The position numbers were made by a program, and so were the translations under genes. The notes beneath the pieces are model-generated. The model was not told where the DNA came from. It was given only the letters and a program-made list of their open reading frames with translations, and made no database searches. Of a stretch of 64,000 bases of DNA, positions 61,080 to 64,000 are shown in pieces. The DNA lies in assembly GCA_012295275.1 (NCBI GenBank), contig CM022677.1:7872291-7936290 (forward strand), written 5' to 3'. Position 1 is the stretch's first letter, and every line of letters begins with the position of its first letter. The DNA comes from Chrysomallon squamiferum (Eukaryota; Mollusca; Gastropoda; Neomphalida; Peltospiridae).

Positions 61080-61080
<1 letters not shown>
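60120..61080 (-). pseudogene. CTL-C: truncated C-type lectin pseudogene
   Basis: Seen: central exon 60988-61080 (DYCRSMNSYLMIISS, then a 1-base deletion in a run of seven A, then DLTTELYLRHS) and C-terminal exon 60120-60383 in three frames (VTDHWLGMTDTQFEGKYVG; FHYTNWAEKEPKNAVGGEDC; MGFVCEYDPLDW, ending in TAA). With the deletion corrected the central exon would be 94 bp, as in CTL-A, and the intron phase (1) is the same. EPK replaces QPD. Signal and N-terminal CTLD exons are absent: the repeat arm starting near 61125 begins just upstream. Three frameshifts make it a pseudogene. Isolated homopolymer errors could explain one of them. Confidence 0.8.
60430..60960. repeat. TAG/TTA/ACT trinucleotide tracts in CTL-C intron
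   Basis: AGT (60440-60530), TTA/ACT (60605-60770) and AGT (60820-60950) repeats. The long poly-Leu, poly-Tyr and poly-Ser frames are artefacts. Confidence 0.93.
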
Positions 61081-61114
<34 letters not shown>

Positions 61115-61124
61115 TGGAAGACAC

Positions 61125-62960
61125 TCAATATTTTTCATGCGCATTCTTAAAAGTTGATTCATTATTCATTATTGCAGGTGTATTATACCAGATAATGAAA
61201 AATTAGTCTTATTATTTATTTATTTACTTCTTTATTATGCTAAATAATATGAACTAATATTGTTAATTAAAAAAGAAGACCTGTATTTTTTAATACATAA
61301 TATTACCGCTACTTCTCTGTTAACAAACATAAAACATGTAACATATAACGTGATGGCGGTTCTGAAGATACTTATTTTCGTAATGCCGTGTAAAATTACT
61401 CCTACTTAGCTGTTCTGTGAAACATGTTCTGATGTTAATAAAATGAAACATAAAATGGACATTTTGGATTTCACATATAATTCTACTGTTGTTTATAAAA
61501 ACACGCTAACCCGAAACCCCAGTCTACTTTTCTGAATGTACACAGTTTTCACAGTAAAATCATAGAGTAAAAAATGTTCGAATACTGTTTTTTCGTGGTG
61601 TGTTTTCGTGTTGTTGTTGTTTTGTCTCTTCCTGACAGTAGCAATAATAGAAGAAAGAATCATTTTTAAATTCCGGAAATAGAGTTGGATATATTTTAGA
61701 AATATACTTTTTCTAAGCCGGAGTCATTGAATTTGTTTTCTGGTGATTAATATTTAACCAGTATATTTTAATAAATGTGGTACTTGCTAATCCTTTACAA
61801 CGGCGAGTGTTTTGTGAAGAAACGTTTGGATGAAACTTGTGAAGACAAGTCGGACTGTGCAGACGTGTAGCTGACTGTCTGGATAACACATGTTTCATTA
61901 AAAAGATAATCTGCTGTCCAGTTTAGTTCTTTCAAAATCAGTGTCGAGTCATGATACAAATCGTATTGGAGTAATTACTGAAACACGAAACTTTGACGTA
62001 CAGTGAAGTTCTCTAGATATAATTTTTGACGCTGACAGAGTTTGCTTTCTATAAACAAATAAGATTTCAGTTTTATATGAATAAACTGAGATTCAGTCAA
62101 CAATAACATGATATAGTATAAAAAATATGTGCCGGAAATAATCATTTTATTTCCTTTATTACTTTTTTCTTTTTCCCTTATTTCAGTAGTTTTTCTTAAT
62201 TATTATTTTATTTATCATTTTAATTAATATTATTGTAGTTATTGTTGTTTTTACAAAAATAAATAAATAAATATAATTTTAATTTAATACCGACAATGCT
62301 GCACAATTTAAATAGTTGATATTGGATATTTAAACATAATATGTAGATGAGAAGGCGCCAGTTTAATCTGATATTTTAAAAGCTTCAGGTGAGGTTTTGT
62401 TAATAACTGGAGAAGTAACATTAAGATTTACTTGACAATAAAGACAATATTGTTATGTTTTAATAGGATGAATACATTTCGTCTAGACTTCTAAAAAATC
62501 CTCGTATCTCATAAAACAGTTCAGGAGGACAGGCATGTTTTCTATGATGTAACTTTAGAATTATCAATATAAGATTTCTCCTAGTAGAATAAAATGTACG
62601 TGAAATTATCAGTATTTTGTATGATGCAAACAGAGGAGAACAATAAAACATCACATTATTTTCACTCAGTATCAGTTTATGGTAAAAAATAAATGGCGCT
62701 GGTTTTATGTATTAATGTGAATTACGTTGCCTTTTATTCAAATAGAAAACGCCGCTTATCCCTGTGAATTTTAATTTTAATATCGTTTTGCTAAGCAAAA
62801 ACTAATTTTGTGATTCAAGTAAAGTGTAACTTCTCACGTGTTCAATATTAGCAGTTATTTGTTTCTGAATTTACAAGTCGTGCGCTGTAAAATGCCACTA
62901 TAAAATAAAAGCTCAGATAATGATAATCTGATATTTGATTAACAGCAGAACAGATTTCAC
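61125..62960 (-). repeat. Second inverted duplication, right copy
   Basis: Inverted partner of 43385-45045 (anchors given there). Examples: AGTTGATTCATTATTCATTA faces TTGATTCATTATTCAACTTG complement, and AATGCCACTATAAAATAAAA is exact in both. It begins about 45 bp upstream of the CTL-C central exon. Confidence 0.8.
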
Positions 62961-64000
62961 TAGAAAGCTCTGTGTGATGCTGAAAACTGAGCTTTTACTT
63001 TATAAGAATCCATTCATATTTGCTGATAAGTTGATAATAAATGATGTTACAGTATAATATGTAGAACTACAGAGATGCCGTGAGAGTAATATTCTACATC
63101 TTAAAAAAAAGGTGACATTGCAGGAAACTGTGAGATTAATGTTATTATACTGTAATTAATCCTCTAATTACTAATGTATTCTGAAGTAAAGTTAATAATA
63201 AACACATATCACTATCTCACTGATTAACATTGCATAACGCACTACAAATAAAGAAAATAACACGTTATTTTTTAATCAGTCTCAATTCTATTCGTAGGAT
63301 TAAGAAAAGAAAATATATATTTATATAAAAAATAAACAATAAAAGAAAAGAAAGAAAAAGAAGTAATATAAAAAAGAAAGATTAAGCTTAATTTTAAATA
63401 AGAAATATTCAACTTGTTGAGAATATTATATAAAACCAAAGCAGATATCATAAAAAGAAACTGAAACACAATTTTACAATCAACATTGCATGAAACAGTA
63501 AGTTAGATAGGAGATACACTGAAAGCATATAAACACAAAGATATAGATAGAACAACAATAATAATAACTTATTCGGACTGTTCATAGAGAGAAGCAGGCG
63601 GCGACAGAAAAATTGTTAAAACTGTAGAATTTATGGATTGATAGAGAAACACATGGACAGATGTGGGTATATGTATTTGGCTGTTAGAAAAAGAAAATTG
63701 GTATATATATATATATATATATATATACAAACTCACAAGTTCTGTATATGTGTGTACTGAAGGAAATTATACTTTTTGTATGCGTTATGTGAGGCATGGG
63801 TATGTAGGAGAAATAGATGCAGACACAGATACAGAGAGAAAGACAGACTGATGTGAATGTGAAAGGATGAGTTGGTACGTACATGTTATCTGTGAGAAAG
63901 AGTTAATGTGTTTGTTGTCAGAGAACTGCTGCACGTGAAAGACAATGTCCTTGTTTATGAATAAATAAATACAAGTTCTAAGTGTTTTGATTGTTGTTTG
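62961..64000. other. Intergenic AT-rich end of window
   Basis: A-rich sequence, a TA tract at 63702-63726 and GACA/GATA repeats near 63810. No supported gene. Confidence 0.6.

Overview
This is 64 kb of AT-rich, gene-poor animal DNA. The coding signal comes as short exons between consensus splice sites. Microsatellites (GA, CA, TTA, TAG, ACT) are dense, and relics of DNA transposons (Mutator-like, Tc1-like), a tRNA-derived SINE and several tandem satellites are present. C-type lectin domains, Mutator-like relics and the motif AAGGGAGATAACTC in a satellite suggest a mollusc, perhaps a cephalopod. That assignment is inference, and no operon-like or prokaryotic feature was seen.

0.4-27 kb, minus strand: a large split gene (called R1 here) runs from a CCAAT/CRE promoter near 27.0 kb to a terminal exon at 0.41 kb. 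About 28 candidate exons were found by reading splice sites and phases; several consecutive runs join in frame. The protein has charged coiled-coil segments in the middle and alpha-helical, repeat-like segments towards the C-terminus. I do not recognise the family. In-frame TAA/TGA codons, mostly explicable as C-to-T changes, plus frameshifts indicate a decaying gene. Its introns hold two Mutator-like relics, an internally deleted Tc1-like element and a foldback element with ~60-bp repeats.

0.6-8.85 kb and 33.8-39.8 kb are the two arms of an inverted segmental duplication. The right arm carries a more decayed copy of the 3' exons of R1, lacks the Mutator-like insertions and has a 1.5-kb minisatellite expansion.

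27-33.8 kb is intergenic: TTA tracts, a 22-bp-based tandem array and a ~145-bp satellite. 40.1-41.1 kb holds an intronless RING-finger gene with one premature stop and a partial tandem copy of its 3' end. 46.5-46.95 kb is a transposase-like C-terminal fragment with a PHD-type finger.

50.9-61.1 kb, minus strand: a cluster of three secreted C-type lectin genes. CTL-A has four exons and an intact lectin domain. CTL-B lacks the middle exon. CTL-C is truncated and frameshifted. Similar upstream sequences at A and B show they arose by tandem duplication. The cluster lies between two inverted copies of a 1.7-kb sequence (43.4-45.0 and 61.1-63.0 kb). A 22-bp satellite carrying an E-box in most units fills an intron of CTL-A, and a 68-bp satellite lies just beyond its 3' end.
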